Positions 33,364 through 41,895 of a stretch of 64,000 nucleotides of DNA are shown piece by piece. Position 1 is the first letter of the stretch. The number at the start of each line of letters is the position of its first letter. The notes under the pieces are model-generated. The model was given only the letters and a program-made list of their open reading frames with translations, ran no database searches and was not told where the DNA came from. The DNA comes from DASUPK01 sp963782345 (GTDB lineage: Bacteria > Actinomycetota > Thermoleophilia > Solirubrobacterales > 70-9). The DNA is taken from assembly GCA_963782345.1 (NCBI GenBank), contig CAWAJF010000005.1, positions 372,001 through 436,000 on the forward strand. The letters are read 5' to 3'. The translations under genes and the position numbers were made by a program.

Positions 33364-33765
33364 CTACTCCCGAAGGCCGGCGGCTTCGAAGGCGTCTTCG
33401 CGCTGAGAGAACATCTCGACCCGGGCAACGACGCCGTCCCGGAATGTCACGACCTGCCACCAGCGACTTTCCACCGGGGCGCCGCTTCCACGCGGGCGGC
33501 CACGTTGGAGGACCGCGGCAACGACTTTCTCACCACCGGCGTCGAGGACTTCCGTCGCCTCCTGAGTGAACTCATCGAAGGACTCAATGTACGTCCTGAT
33601 CCAGGCATGCGCCTTGGGGCCGCGATACGTCCCAGCATCGGGCATCTCTGTAGCGGTTACGAACTCGAAGTCCTCGGTGATGGCCTCCAAGAAGGGGCCA
33701 AACTCGCCACGGGAGTAGTACTGCTCATAGGCGGCCCTGATGGCTTCGACGTTCTCCTCCGACAT
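33364..33765 (-). CDS. NTF2/SnoaL-like domain protein
   Basis: A 133-residue protein from ATG 33765 (MSEENVEAIRAAYEQYYSRGEFGPFLEAITEDFEFV), followed by FDEFTQEATEVLDAGGEKVVAAVLQRGRPRGSG and WWQVVTFRDGVVARVEMFSQREDAFEAAGL. This is the common NTF2-like pattern in actinobacteria. Its partner gene follows 22 bases downstream. The function is unknown. Confidence 0.78.
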   Translation of the reverse strand: MSEENVEAIRAAYEQYYSRGEFGPFLEAITEDFEFVTATEMPDAGTYRGPKAHAWIRTYIESFDEFTQEATEVLDAGGEKVVAAVLQRGRPRGSGAPVESRWWQVVTFRDGVVARVEMFSQREDAFEAAGLRE

Positions 33766-34151
33766 CGCCACGCAGTATCTCGTTTTGCCCTTCACCACAC
33801 TCCTCACGTTGAGCGGCACGATCCTGCGACCGCTCGCGCCTCCCTGCGCGTGTCACTGAAACTCTGAGAGGCGCCGAACGGGCTCGCCGTTGCTCCTGCT
33901 CTGGTGGCTAACGGGCAGTCAGAGACCGCCGGGCTCCTCCTCGCGCAACCCAGGCGCCCTGAGCGGAGATGGTTCTGCTTCTGCTCCTCGTCCAAGTAGC
34001 AGCTTGCCCGGCTCGTCCCGGCGGGCGGCCTCAGCCCTCGCTGACCTGTACCCGGATGGCGTTGAGCTCCGCCGCACGGGCCGCGACACCAACAACAGCT
34101 GAGCGATGAGCGACCGCGTGAACCGCCGCCACTCGTTCGAAGCGGCTACCC
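33766..34151. other. Gap without recognisable genes
   Basis: Nearly 390 bases between an NTF2-like gene and the Lys-rich exported protein. Open frames are short and resemble nothing. No repeat, tRNA or clear promoter was seen. Confidence 0.4.
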
Positions 34152-34187
34152 GGAGGCCCTCGTCCCCTAGTGGCCCGAGAGGGCTCC
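34152..34187 (-). terminator. Hairpin terminator after the Lys/Cys-rich exported protein
   Basis: GGAGGCCCTC and GAGGGCTCC pair with one bulge around a 17-base loop, one base past the stop codon of the minus-strand gene. There is no U-tract. Confidence 0.5.
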
Positions 34188-34188
34188 T

Positions 34189-35235
34189 CTACTTCCTCTT
34201 CTTGCCCTTCAGCTTGACCTTGACGACCTGCGAGCCGGACACTCCGGTCCTGGGCGCGTAGATCACCCTGACGTGCGACTTCAGCTTCCCCTTCCGCGCG
34301 AGCAGCCTCTTGCCGGCGCCGCTGAGCGGCACGGTCAGGCTGACGTTGCCGGGCGTGAACTCGGCGCGAGTCGTCGTCACCCGCTTGAACAGCTTCTTGT
34401 GCTTCTTGTGGCACTTCTTCTTGTGCTTCTTGTGGCACTTCTTCTTGTGCTTCTTCTTCTTCGAAGCGTTCGCCATCAGCAGGGTCTTGTCATTGACGTC
34501 CCCGGCGCTCACGGTCCCGGAGCCGGGCACGTTGACGTTCAGGCCGACGCTCTTCTTGCCGGGCGCCGCCGTAACGGTGAAGGACGTGTTGCAGGCCGCC
34601 TGGGTGTCCCTCTGCTGCGGGCAGCCGTCCTGGGTCTCGTCCCCGAAGCCGTCGGCGTCGGCGTCGGATTCGACCGTCGCGGCGACCGACGGGCGCAGGT
34701 TGGGCCAGGCGATGGTCGCCGTCCCCGTCTGGCCGGGAGGGATGTCGCCCCCTCCGAACTGCGCCAGCTGGTTCTGGGGGGTACCGGGCACAGTGATGCC
34801 GACCTCCGCATCGCCCACGGCGGTCAGGCCGAGCAGGTCGCCCTGGTTCACCGGGATTCGTTCCTTGAAGTCGTAGGAGGTGTCTGGAGCGAGCGTCTTC
34901 AGCGAGCTCTCCGCCAGCACCTTGAAGACCAGGCCGGTCCCGGTGTAGCGGAAGATCTTCAGCCTCACCGCTCCGGCGGATGCGTCCGCGCTGCTGTGAA
35001 ATCTCCAGCTCGTGAGCACGCCATGCGGTGTCGCATAAGACGGTGTGCCGGGGACCGTCGAAAAGGGGGCGACCGGGGTCTGGACTCCGAACGTCGGCGC
35101 ACTCGTCGTCTGGCCCACCTCGGTCGAGCCGCCCAGGGCGACCGTCAGCCCCGCGCCGAAGCTGACCGCAAGCGCAACAGAGCCGACGAGTAGCGCGATC
35201 GCCAATTCGCTGTGCCTGCGCCAAGCCCTGGACAC
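34189..35235 (-). CDS. Exported protein with Lys/His/Cys repeats
   Basis: A 348-residue protein with an N-terminal signal or anchor (about 10-34). The middle part (about 45-200) is beta-rich and ends in DADADGFGDETQDGCPQQ, which resembles a calcium-binding thrombospondin type-3 style loop. Then comes FTVTAAPGKKSVGLNVNV and a stretch of about 30 residues of repeated CHKKHKKK, followed by a Lys-rich beta segment ending KLKGKKRK. The repeat could bind metals or wall polymers, but this is only inference. I know no family for the whole. Confidence 0.7.
   Translation of the reverse strand: MSRAWRRHSELAIALLVGSVALAVSFGAGLTVALGGSTEVGQTTSAPTFGVQTPVAPFSTVPGTPSYATPHGVLTSWRFHSSADASAGAVRLKIFRYTGTGLVFKVLAESSLKTLAPDTSYDFKERIPVNQGDLLGLTAVGDAEVGITVPGTPQNQLAQFGGGDIPPGQTGTATIAWPNLRPSVAATVESDADADGFGDETQDGCPQQRDTQAACNTSFTVTAAPGKKSVGLNVNVPGSGTVSAGDVNDKTLLMANASKKKKHKKKCHKKHKKKCHKKHKKLFKRVTTTRAEFTPGNVSLTVPLSGAGKRLLARKGKLKSHVRVIYAPRTGVSGSQVVKVKLKGKKRK
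34393..34454. repeat. 24-base tandem repeat in a Lys/Cys/His-coding region
   Basis: Two perfect adjacent 24-base units (34393-34416 and 34417-34440) and a 14-base partial third encode CHKKHKKK on the minus strand. It is suited to slippage, so repeat number may vary between strains. Confidence 0.85.
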
Positions 35236-35278
35236 CAGTCGATCTTACTGTCGAACGCGGCCTGGCTGATTCCTCCAA

Positions 35279-35336
35279 GTCCGCTACGGCTTCCTGGGCG
35301 TCTCCGACGTAAGCCCCCGGATCGCCTTCGCTGTGG
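35279..35336 (+). pseudogene. Inverted fragment of the ABC-2 permease gene
   Basis: These 58 bases match the reverse complement of 38334-38391 with about four differences and read VRYGFLGVSDVSP-IAFAV, the same as the intact permease. The fragment has no start and soon ends. It lies beside the IS110-like gene and points opposite to the intact copy, so the IS block is bracketed by imperfect inverted copies. Confidence 0.75.
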
Positions 35337-35518
35337 CGTCAAGCCGCTGCTTTCTCTTTGAAGACGACTGATCTGTCAAGGGGGTGATCGCCCCGCCGCC
35401 GTAGGTGTCATCGGTCCGCTCCCAGCTGGTGGATGAGTTGAGCTCATTTCTCTTTCGGCGCTCGGGGCGCAGATCGTTCCTGGGAGCTGCCTCGGCCGCT
35501 CAATTCCATGCGGGACCG

Positions 35519-36556
35519 TCAGGCGGTCAGAAAGCAGCGGGAGTTCGCCGGGGCAGGTTGGTGAGGCTTGAAGGGCTCATCGCGGCTCAGAATGTGCCAG
35601 GCCGCGATCAGGAGCTTGCGGGCGACCGCCGACTTCGCCGGGTTCTTGCCGTGGCGGGCGCTCACCCGCAGGTAGTGGGCGTGCCAGGGGTTGGCGGGGC
35701 GCCAGGCCTGGTGGGCGGCCTCGACCGCCGCCCAGCGCAGGGTCCGCGAGCCGGCCTTCGAGAGCGCGCCGGTCGCCGAGCGCTCGCCGGACTGGCTGAT
35801 TCGAGGCGCCAGGCCCGCGTAGCCGATCAGCTTTCCAGGCCCCGGAAAGCGGGAGACCTCGCCGATCTCGGCGGCGAAGGTGAGGCTGAGCAGCGGGCCC
35901 ACCCCCGGGATCGTCGCCAGCAGGCTCGCCCGCTCGTCTGATCTTGCGAGCGGGCCCAGCTCGCGGTCGATCGGGTCGATCCGCCGATCCATCTCGGCGG
36001 CAAGCTCGAGCAGCTCCACGATTGAGTCCCGCCAGACCTCGGGAACTCCCCGGCGTTCCAAGAGCGCCATCGCATCCGGCTTTCGCAAGCGAGAGTGGGA
36101 GATCCGCAGTCCGAACTGGGTGAGCAGCCCGAAGATCCGGTTGCGAGCGGAGGTGCGGGCCTTCACCAGGTGCGCTCGCCGGCGCAGGCGCTCCCGGAGC
36201 GCCCGGTCCTCGATCGAGGGAACCCAGAGCTCGGGGACCAGGTCTCGCCGGCAGAGCTCGGCCAGCACCCGGGCGTCGACCTTGTCGGTCTTGCAGGCGA
36301 GCGGGGCGACGTCTCTGACCTTGCGGGCGTGGGCGACCTGGACCTGCCAGCCCGAGGCCTCGAGCCGGTCGCGGACCCAGACCGCGCCGCTCATCATCTC
36401 GACGCAGCCCGAGGCCTCGGTGCCGAGCTCCAAGACCAACCTGGCGAGCCCGTCTTCATTGGCCGGGATCAGCCCCTCGGCGGCGATCTCCCCGCCCTCG
36501 CCCATCGCGCAGAAGGCGGCGCGCCCGTAGGCCCAATCGATTCCGACATAGTTCAT
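35519..36556 (-). CDS. IS110 family transposase
   Basis: A 345-residue recombinase of the DEDD type. The RuvC-like N-terminus is MNYVGIDWAYGRAAFC (first Asp). CVEMMSGAVWVRDRL and KTDKVDARVLAELCRRDLVPELWVPS follow; the C-terminal Tnp20 domain has IPGVGPLLSLTFAAEIGEVSRFPGPGKLIGYAGLAPRISQSGE. ATG 36556 is preceded by GAGGAGA. IS110 enzymes use a structured bridge RNA from the element's non-coding end. The element ends were not found, and the gene looks intact. Confidence 0.92.
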   Translation of the reverse strand: MNYVGIDWAYGRAAFCAMGEGGEIAAEGLIPANEDGLARLVLELGTEASGCVEMMSGAVWVRDRLEASGWQVQVAHARKVRDVAPLACKTDKVDARVLAELCRRDLVPELWVPSIEDRALRERLRRRAHLVKARTSARNRIFGLLTQFGLRISHSRLRKPDAMALLERRGVPEVWRDSIVELLELAAEMDRRIDPIDRELGPLARSDERASLLATIPGVGPLLSLTFAAEIGEVSRFPGPGKLIGYAGLAPRISQSGERSATGALSKAGSRTLRWAAVEAAHQAWRPANPWHAHYLRVSARHGKNPAKSAVARKLLIAAWHILSRDEPFKPHQPAPANSRCFLTA

Positions 36557-36702
36557 GCCGGGTCTCCTCTCCTCGCTGGACTGCAGTGCCAACCGCGGTT
36601 CTAGTGAGCGCGGCGGAGGCCCCTTTCAGTTCAGAGGAGCGGGACCCTCATGACATTCCATGCCCAGGAGGCATGAGAACCGCATGATCGTTGGCGACTC
36701 CC
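36557..36702 (-). ncRNA. Candidate bridge-RNA region of the IS110-like element
   Basis: The 146 bases before the transposase start hold the palindrome AACCGCGGTT at 36591-36600 and a hairpin CATGCC-n5-GGCATG at 36659-36675. In the IS110 group the bridge RNA is encoded in this 5' position. The neighbouring IS1182-like left end begins at 36703 and may truncate it. No target or donor loop was proven. Confidence 0.3.
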
Positions 36703-38241
36703 TTCGCGTGAGGGTGTCGCACAAACCCCCTGCAAATCGGTCCGGGGCGCCGCCGAAAATGACCCATGCCCCAGAACTTCATCGCCTCAGACCGAGACCA
36801 GCCCCTACTGCTGCCCCCCGACCTGCGTGACTGGCTTGACGAGGACCACCTCGCCTGGTTCGTAATCGAGTCGGTCTCAGAGCTCGACCTCGATCCCTTC
36901 TACGTGACCTACCGCGCCGACGGCCACGGCGCCGCCGCCCACGAGCCGAAGATGATGGTCACCGTGCTCACCTACGCCTACTGCGTCGGCGAGCGCTCAT
37001 CGCGCGGCATCGAGCGCCGCTGCCGCGAGGACGTCGCCTTTCGGGTGATCGCCGCCAACCAGATCCCCGACCACGCGACCGTGGCCCGCTTCCGGGCCCG
37101 CCACCAAGAGGCCCTCGCCGGCCTCTTCAGCCAGGTGCTCGGCCTCTGCGCCAAGGGCGGTCTGGTCGAGGTCGGGGTGCTCGCCGTCGACGGCTCCAAG
37201 TTCCGCGCCGCGGCCTCCGACGCGGCGATCGCAACCTACGAAGAGATCGCCAGGGAGGTTCTGGCCGAGGCGGCCGAGGCAGACGCCGCCGAGGACGAGC
37301 GCTACGGCGACGCACGGGGCGATGAACTGCCCGAGCACCTCGCCCGCCGCGAGGGAAGGCAGGCCTGGATCCGCGACGCAAAGAAGGAGCTCGACGCCGA
37401 GCGGGCTGGAAAGGAAGAGCCCGTTCCGAAGGACCGCGCCGAGCGCCTCGATCTCTGCCGCCGCCGCCTGGTCGAGGACTGGCAGGCCGAGAACCGGGGA
37501 AACCGCGCCTACGAGGCCTACCGCGCCCGGGGGGTGGACACAAACGGGCGCCGACTCGGCGCTCCGCCAAAGCCGTTCACGCCGCCCGCGCGCTCCGAGG
37601 GCAAGATCAACACCACCGACCCCGACGCGCGGCGGATGAAGTTCGGCCGCAACTTCATCCCCGCCTACAACGCCCAGGCGGTGACCACCTCAGGGCAGGT
37701 GATCGTCGCCGCCGAGCTCGTCACCGAGGGCGGCGACTTCGAGCAGCTAGAGCCGATGATCGCCTCAGCCGAGCGCGAGCTCGATGGCGCCGGCGTTGCC
37801 GAGCGCCCCGGGGTCATCCTCGCCGACGCCGGCTACTGGTCTAACGGCCACATCGACTCGCTTAGAGAGCGCGGCATGATCCCGATCGTCGCCCCCGACA
37901 CGACCCGCGGCCGGCCGCGCAAGACCCGGCTCGGCGGCCCCTACGAGTTCATGCGCCGGGTGCTCGACACCGAGCGCGGCGGCGCCCTCTATTCGAAGCG
38001 GATGCCGATGGTCGAGCCGGTCTTCGCCCAGATCAAGGCGAACCGCCGCATCGACCGCTTGAAACGAAGGGGACTGGCGGCCGCCCGCTCGGAATGGCGT
38101 CTGATCGCCGCCACCCACAACCTGCTGAAGCTCTACCGCAGCCAACTCGCCCCGGCCTGAGGCCGGGGCCTCGCTTCACGACGGTTCCGCGGCACCGTCG
38201 CTGCCCGCTCTCGCGGCCTTTGCGCGACAGCCTCGCGTGAA
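36703..38241 (+). mobile_element. IS1182-like insertion sequence
   Basis: Terminal inverted repeats of 23 bases lie at 36703-36725 and 38219-38241 and match at 19 of 23 positions. They share the core TGTCGC-CAAA. They enclose one transposase gene. The right end is 18 bases from the stop of the ABC-2 permease gene. No target duplication was certain. Confidence 0.75.
36766..38160 (+). CDS. IS1182 family transposase
   Basis: A 464-residue DDE transposase. The N-terminal DUF772-type domain is DLRDWLDEDHLAWFVIESVSELDLDPFY, with MVTVLTYAYCVGERSSRGIERRCREDVAFRVIAAN. The catalytic residues are the Asp of VLAVDGSKF, the Asp of VILADAGYW and the Glu of MVEPVFAQIKANRRI. The gene seems whole and sits between the inverted repeats. 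A charged insert of about 90 residues between the first and second Asp is typical. Confidence 0.93.
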   Translation: MPQNFIASDRDQPLLLPPDLRDWLDEDHLAWFVIESVSELDLDPFYVTYRADGHGAAAHEPKMMVTVLTYAYCVGERSSRGIERRCREDVAFRVIAANQIPDHATVARFRARHQEALAGLFSQVLGLCAKGGLVEVGVLAVDGSKFRAAASDAAIATYEEIAREVLAEAAEADAAEDERYGDARGDELPEHLARREGRQAWIRDAKKELDAERAGKEEPVPKDRAERLDLCRRRLVEDWQAENRGNRAYEAYRARGVDTNGRRLGAPPKPFTPPARSEGKINTTDPDARRMKFGRNFIPAYNAQAVTTSGQVIVAAELVTEGGDFEQLEPMIASAERELDGAGVAERPGVILADAGYWSNGHIDSLRERGMIPIVAPDTTRGRPRKTRLGGPYEFMRRVLDTERGGALYSKRMPMVEPVFAQIKANRRIDRLKRRGLAAARSEWRLIAATHNLLKLYRSQLAPA

Positions 38242-38259
38242 AGCAGCAGCGGGCGAGCC

Positions 38260-39042
38260 CTACGGCTTCAACTTCCGCCCACTCGTAAACAACCACTGAC
38301 TCCACGCCAGCAGCGCCAGGCACATGCCGGCGACCACCGCGAAGGCGATCCACGGGCTCACGTCGGAGACGCCCAGGAAGCCGTAGCGGACCGCCTCCAC
38401 GACGTAGAACAGAGGGTTCACGTGGGAGAGCTGTTCCCATGGTGAGCCCAGGCGGCTGACGGAGTAGAAGACGCCGCCGAGGAAGGTGAGGGGGAGGATG
38501 ACGATGTTGTTGATGAAGGAGGTGTGGTCGAAGGTCTCGGCGTAGATGCCGACGATCGTGCCGAGGGCTCCGAAGCCGGTCACCAGCAGCAGCACGGCGA
38601 CGATGAGCAGCGCCGGGTGGACGACCGGGGCGCCGGTGATCGGGATCGCGCAGGCGGCGAGGCCGGCGCCGATGATCAGGGCGCGGAAGGCGCCGCCGAC
38701 CAGGTAGCCGAGGTTGACCTGCCAGGTGTGCATCGGGGCGGCGAGGACGTCGTCGATGTAGCGGTCGCTGCGGCCCTGGAAGATCGTCGACGCGTTGTTC
38801 GAGTAGGCGGCCTGGGCCATCGCCATCGCGATCAGGCCGGGGACGATGAACTGGTCGTAGTCGAAGCCGTCGACCTGCTTGATCCGGCCGCCGAGGGAAA
38901 GCCCGAAGACGACGATGAAGAGCAGGGAGGAGACGACCGGCGCGAGCGTCGTCTGGGTCCAGAGGCGCAGGACGCGGTGGCACTCGCGGCGCGAGAGCCA
39001 GAGGAAGCCCTGCCAGGGGCTGGGCTGGGCGTGGTCGCTCAT
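38260..39042 (-). CDS. ABC-2 type transporter permease
   Basis: A 260-residue permease with six hydrophobic segments. It has LWTQTTLAPVVSSLLFIVVFG early, FDYDQFIVPGLIAMAMAQAAYSNNAS, QGRSDRYIDDVLAAPMHTWQ and FINNIVILPLTFLGGVFYSV, which is the DrrB/NodJ-like ABC-2 family. The ATPase partner may be the product of 41896-42648, but four genes intervene. ATG 39042 begins MSDHAQPSPWQGF. The 3' region is duplicated in inverted form at 35279-35336. Confidence 0.88.
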   Translation of the reverse strand: MSDHAQPSPWQGFLWLSRRECHRVLRLWTQTTLAPVVSSLLFIVVFGLSLGGRIKQVDGFDYDQFIVPGLIAMAMAQAAYSNNASTIFQGRSDRYIDDVLAAPMHTWQVNLGYLVGGAFRALIIGAGLAACAIPITGAPVVHPALLIVAVLLLVTGFGALGTIVGIYAETFDHTSFINNIVILPLTFLGGVFYSVSRLGSPWEQLSHVNPLFYVVEAVRYGFLGVSDVSPWIAFAVVAGMCLALLAWSQWLFTSGRKLKP

Positions 39043-39173
39043 CGCCGACACAGTAGCCAGGGCGGATGGCCGATCCCGGTGTTTCCCACGGATGCCGCGC
39101 CTCCGAGCGCGCGTGATGATCGAGGGGCAATTCGAGACACGAACTGACGCACGTATCAGAGGAGGTGGCACAG

Positions 39174-39446
39174 ATGGCCGTCAAGGAGAGATCGGTAGAG
39201 CTGTCCGAGCAGGTCCTCGAGGAGATCAAGGAGGGACAGGAGAAGGCGATCGCAGCGGTCCGGAACTTCACGGAGACCGTCGACAAGACGCTCGCCAAGG
39301 AGAACCCCTCCGGGGCCGAGAAGATCGTCGATTCCGCCCTGAACATGGCGGACCAGCTGGTCGAGACCCAGTACACGTTCCTGAAGAGGGTCGTGCACAG
39401 CGCCGGCGAGTCAGTGGGCGTCGAAGGGTCAAGCGAGAAGGACTAG
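39174..39446 (+). CDS. Small coiled-coil protein, phasin-like
   Basis: A 90-residue all-helical acidic protein: VELSEQVLEEIKEGQEKAIAAVRNFTETVDKTLAKENPSGAEKIVDSALNMADQLVETQYTFLKRVV. The amphipathic helices resemble phasin-type or granule-coating proteins. AGGAGG lies eight bases before ATG 39174, a strong ribosome site. No polyhydroxyalkanoate gene is nearby. It is convergent with the TetR gene, four bases away. Confidence 0.7.
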   Translation: MAVKERSVELSEQVLEEIKEGQEKAIAAVRNFTETVDKTLAKENPSGAEKIVDSALNMADQLVETQYTFLKRVVHSAGESVGVEGSSEKD

Positions 39447-39449
39447 GCG

Positions 39450-40103
39450 CTAGGCCGCCGGGCCCGCCGGACGGCGGGCTCGGCCGGTCCCGAGATTCCC
39501 AAGTCCCGTCCACAGTAGGTCCATCGCCACGGCGGAGAGCTGCTCGGCGGTGAGCTCGGGCCGGTCCCACCACCAGACGGCGAGCCCGTTGAGCGCCGAC
39601 TTGCCGGCCTGGGCGATCAGCTCATCGGCCTCCCGGCGGCGAATCCTCGTGCTCACCTTCAGGCCGCGGACCCGCGCGACGATCACCTGCGCGAGCCGCT
39701 TCGTCGCCGCCTCCTGGATCTGGCGCTGGGTCTCGACGATCTCCGGATCGGGGGCGGGGTCGAGGAAGAGGAGCCGCCAGGCGGCCGGGTGCTCCTCGAC
39801 GAAGTGGAAGAAAGCGCGGACGTTCTCGCGCAGCAGCTCCTCGGCGGTCTCGTGGCCCTCCTCCCTGGTGGTCGCGGCGAGCAGGGACATGCCGCTCGCC
39901 CGGAGCAACTCGATGTAGAGCTCCTTCTTCGAGCCGAAGTGGCGGTAGATCACCGGCGCCGAGATCCCGGCCGCCTCGGCGATCCGGTCGATCGAGCCGC
40001 CCAGGTAGCCGCGCTCGGCGAACACCTCGGCGGCCGCCTCGAGGATCACGCCTCGGCGCTCCTCCGCCTTCAGCCGGCGTTTCGGGCTTGCTAGGCTGGT
40101 CAT
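39450..40103 (-). CDS. TetR family transcriptional regulator
   Basis: A 217-residue repressor. The N-terminal HTH is RGVILEAAAEVFAERGYLGGSIDRIAEAAGISAPVIYRHFGSKKELYIELL. The C-terminal part is a helical ligand domain. It is divergent from the epimerase gene, and the shared gap holds a perfect palindrome that overlaps its own start codon, so it likely represses both itself and the epimerase gene. Confidence 0.92.
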   Translation of the reverse strand: MTSLASPKRRLKAEERRGVILEAAAEVFAERGYLGGSIDRIAEAAGISAPVIYRHFGSKKELYIELLRASGMSLLAATTREEGHETAEELLRENVRAFFHFVEEHPAAWRLLFLDPAPDPEIVETQRQIQEAATKRLAQVIVARVRGLKVSTRIRRREADELIAQAGKSALNGLAVWWWDRPELTAEQLSAVAMDLLWTGLGNLGTGRARRPAGPAA

Positions 40104-40124
40104 AAGTTAACGATCACTAACTTA
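40103..40124. promoter_or_regulatory. TetR operator palindrome
   Basis: TAAGTTA-N8-TAACTTA has perfect 7-base arms and overlaps the TetR start codon. It lies 18 bases before the epimerase ATG and is the likely binding site of the TetR protein at 39450-40103. Confidence 0.75.
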
Positions 40125-40142
40125 GCGGAACAGGAGGACGCC

Positions 40143-41081
40143 ATGAAGGTCTTCGTCGCAGGTGCAACGGGAGCGGTCGGCAGGCGCCTCGTCCCGCTCC
40201 TCGTCAACAGCGGCCACGAGGTGGTCGGCACGACCCGATCGGCCGAGAAGGCCGACGCCGTGCGGGAGATGGGTGCCGAGCCCGCGGTGGCCGACGGTCT
40301 CGACGCCGCCGCGGTGCGGCAGGCGGTCGAGCGCGCCGAGCCCGAGGCGATCATCCACCAGATGACCGCGCTCACCGGCGTGAAGAGCTTCCGCAACTTC
40401 GACAAGGAGTTCGCCGGAGCGAACGAGCTGCGGACCAAGGGCACCGACAACCTGCTGGAGGCGGCGCGCGCGGTCGGCACCAAGCGCTTCATCGCGCAGA
40501 GCTACGGCAACTGGAACTACGAGCGGACCGGCAGCGAGCCGAAGAGCGAGGAAGACCCGCTCGACCCGAACCCGCCGAAGAACCAGACCCGCTCGCTGGA
40601 GGCGATCCGCTACGTCGAGTCCACGGTCACGGGCGCCGACGATGTCGAGGGCATCGCGCTCCGCTACGGCAACTTCTACGGGCCGGGGACCGGGTTCGCC
40701 TCCGACGGCGACCTGGTCGAGATGGTCCGCAAGCGCAAGCTGCCGGTGGTCGGCGACGGGGGAGGCGTTTGGTCCTTCATCCACGTCGACGACATCGCGA
40801 GCATCACCGTCGCGGCGCTGGAGCGCGGCAGGCGCGGGATCTACAACGCGAGCGACGACCGGCCGGCCCCGGTGGCCGAGTGGCTGCCCGGGCTCGCCGA
40901 GGCCGTCGGGGCCAAGCCGCCCCGGCATGTCCCCGTCTGGGTCGGCCGCCTGGCGACCGGCGAGGTCGGCGTCTCGATGATGACCCAGATCCGCGGCACC
41001 TCGAACGCGAAGGCGAAGCGGGAGCTCGACTGGGCGCAGAAGTACCCGAGCTGGCGGGAGGGCTTCCGAAGCGGCCTGTGA
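40143..41081 (+). CDS. NAD-dependent epimerase/dehydratase family protein
   Basis: A 312-residue extended short-chain dehydrogenase. It starts KVFVAGATGAVGRRLVPLLV (GxxGxxG NAD site), then QSYGNWNYERTG in place of the usual Tyr-x-x-x-Lys surroundings and LRYGNFYGPG in the substrate region. AGGAGG precedes ATG 40143. The reaction cannot be named. The divergent TetR probably controls it. Confidence 0.85.
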   Translation: MKVFVAGATGAVGRRLVPLLVNSGHEVVGTTRSAEKADAVREMGAEPAVADGLDAAAVRQAVERAEPEAIIHQMTALTGVKSFRNFDKEFAGANELRTKGTDNLLEAARAVGTKRFIAQSYGNWNYERTGSEPKSEEDPLDPNPPKNQTRSLEAIRYVESTVTGADDVEGIALRYGNFYGPGTGFASDGDLVEMVRKRKLPVVGDGGGVWSFIHVDDIASITVAALERGRRGIYNASDDRPAPVAEWLPGLAEAVGAKPPRHVPVWVGRLATGEVGVSMMTQIRGTSNAKAKRELDWAQKYPSWREGFRSGL

Positions 41082-41150
41082 TCGATGTGCCGATGAGTTT
41101 CAATCGGTCTCCCGGTCCCAGTAGATGACCCTGCGATCAAGGAGGAACCG

Positions 41151-41894
41151 ATGCCTGAGCACAGGACGGGAACGCGTGAGGAATGGGAGGCGGCGCGGGC
41201 CGAGCTCGCGAAGCTCGAGTCCGAGCAGGCCGAGCGCAACAACGAGATCAAGAAGAAGCGGCGCGAGCTGCCCTGGGTGCCGGTCGAGAAGGAGTACGAG
41301 TTCGACACCGAGGAGGGCAAGAAGAGCCTCGCCGAGCTGTTCGATGGCCGCTCACAGCTGCTCGCCTACAACATCATGTACGGGCCGGAATACACGAAGG
41401 GGGCCTGCCCCGGATGCACGAGCCTCGCGGACGAGTTCAGCGGCGGGCTGATCCACCTGAACAAGCGCGATGTGACCTTCCTCTGCTTCTCCCGCGCGCC
41501 GATCGACCAACTCGCGGCCTACAAGGAGCGGATGGGCTGGGAGTTCCCCTACGTCTCGACGTATGAGAGCGATTTCCCCTTCGACATGGGCCTGGCGCTG
41601 ACCGAGGAGCAGGCGCAGTCTGGGGAGATACCCGGGGTCAAGGAGATGATCGAGGACCCGCCGGACTTCCTGAAGGAGTGGTCGGAACAGGTCGGGGCGG
41701 AACTGAAGGATGGCCTGCGCGAGGGCCCGGGCTACATCGCCTTCGCCAAGGAGAACGGAACCGTCTACCTGACCTACCAGGTGATGGCGCCGGATCCGTT
41801 CGTGGCGCCGTTCCACTCATTTCTCATCGACCGGACGCCGAAGGAGCAGCCCGCGGAGCCTCGCGCGTGGCGGAAGGACGAGTACCCGGACTAG
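41151..41894 (+). CDS. DUF899 (thioredoxin-like) family protein
   Basis: A 247-residue protein: REEWEAARAELAKLESEQAERNNEIKKKRRELPWVPVEKEYEFDTEEG at the start is typical of DUF899. The core motif is GACPGCTSLADEFSG, a CxxC-like pair as in thioredoxins, followed by DVTFLCFSRAPIDQL. The role is unknown. AAGGAGG lies five bases before the ATG. It ends next to the convergent ABC ATPase gene with one base between. Confidence 0.85.
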   Translation: MPEHRTGTREEWEAARAELAKLESEQAERNNEIKKKRRELPWVPVEKEYEFDTEEGKKSLAELFDGRSQLLAYNIMYGPEYTKGACPGCTSLADEFSGGLIHLNKRDVTFLCFSRAPIDQLAAYKERMGWEFPYVSTYESDFPFDMGLALTEEQAQSGEIPGVKEMIEDPPDFLKEWSEQVGAELKDGLREGPGYIAFAKENGTVYLTYQVMAPDPFVAPFHSFLIDRTPKEQPAEPRAWRKDEYPD

Positions 41895-41895
41895 G

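Noticed and set aside
35405..35941. Plus-strand frame over the end of the IS110 transposase
   Set aside because: It is a shadow of the transposase, which has all family motifs.
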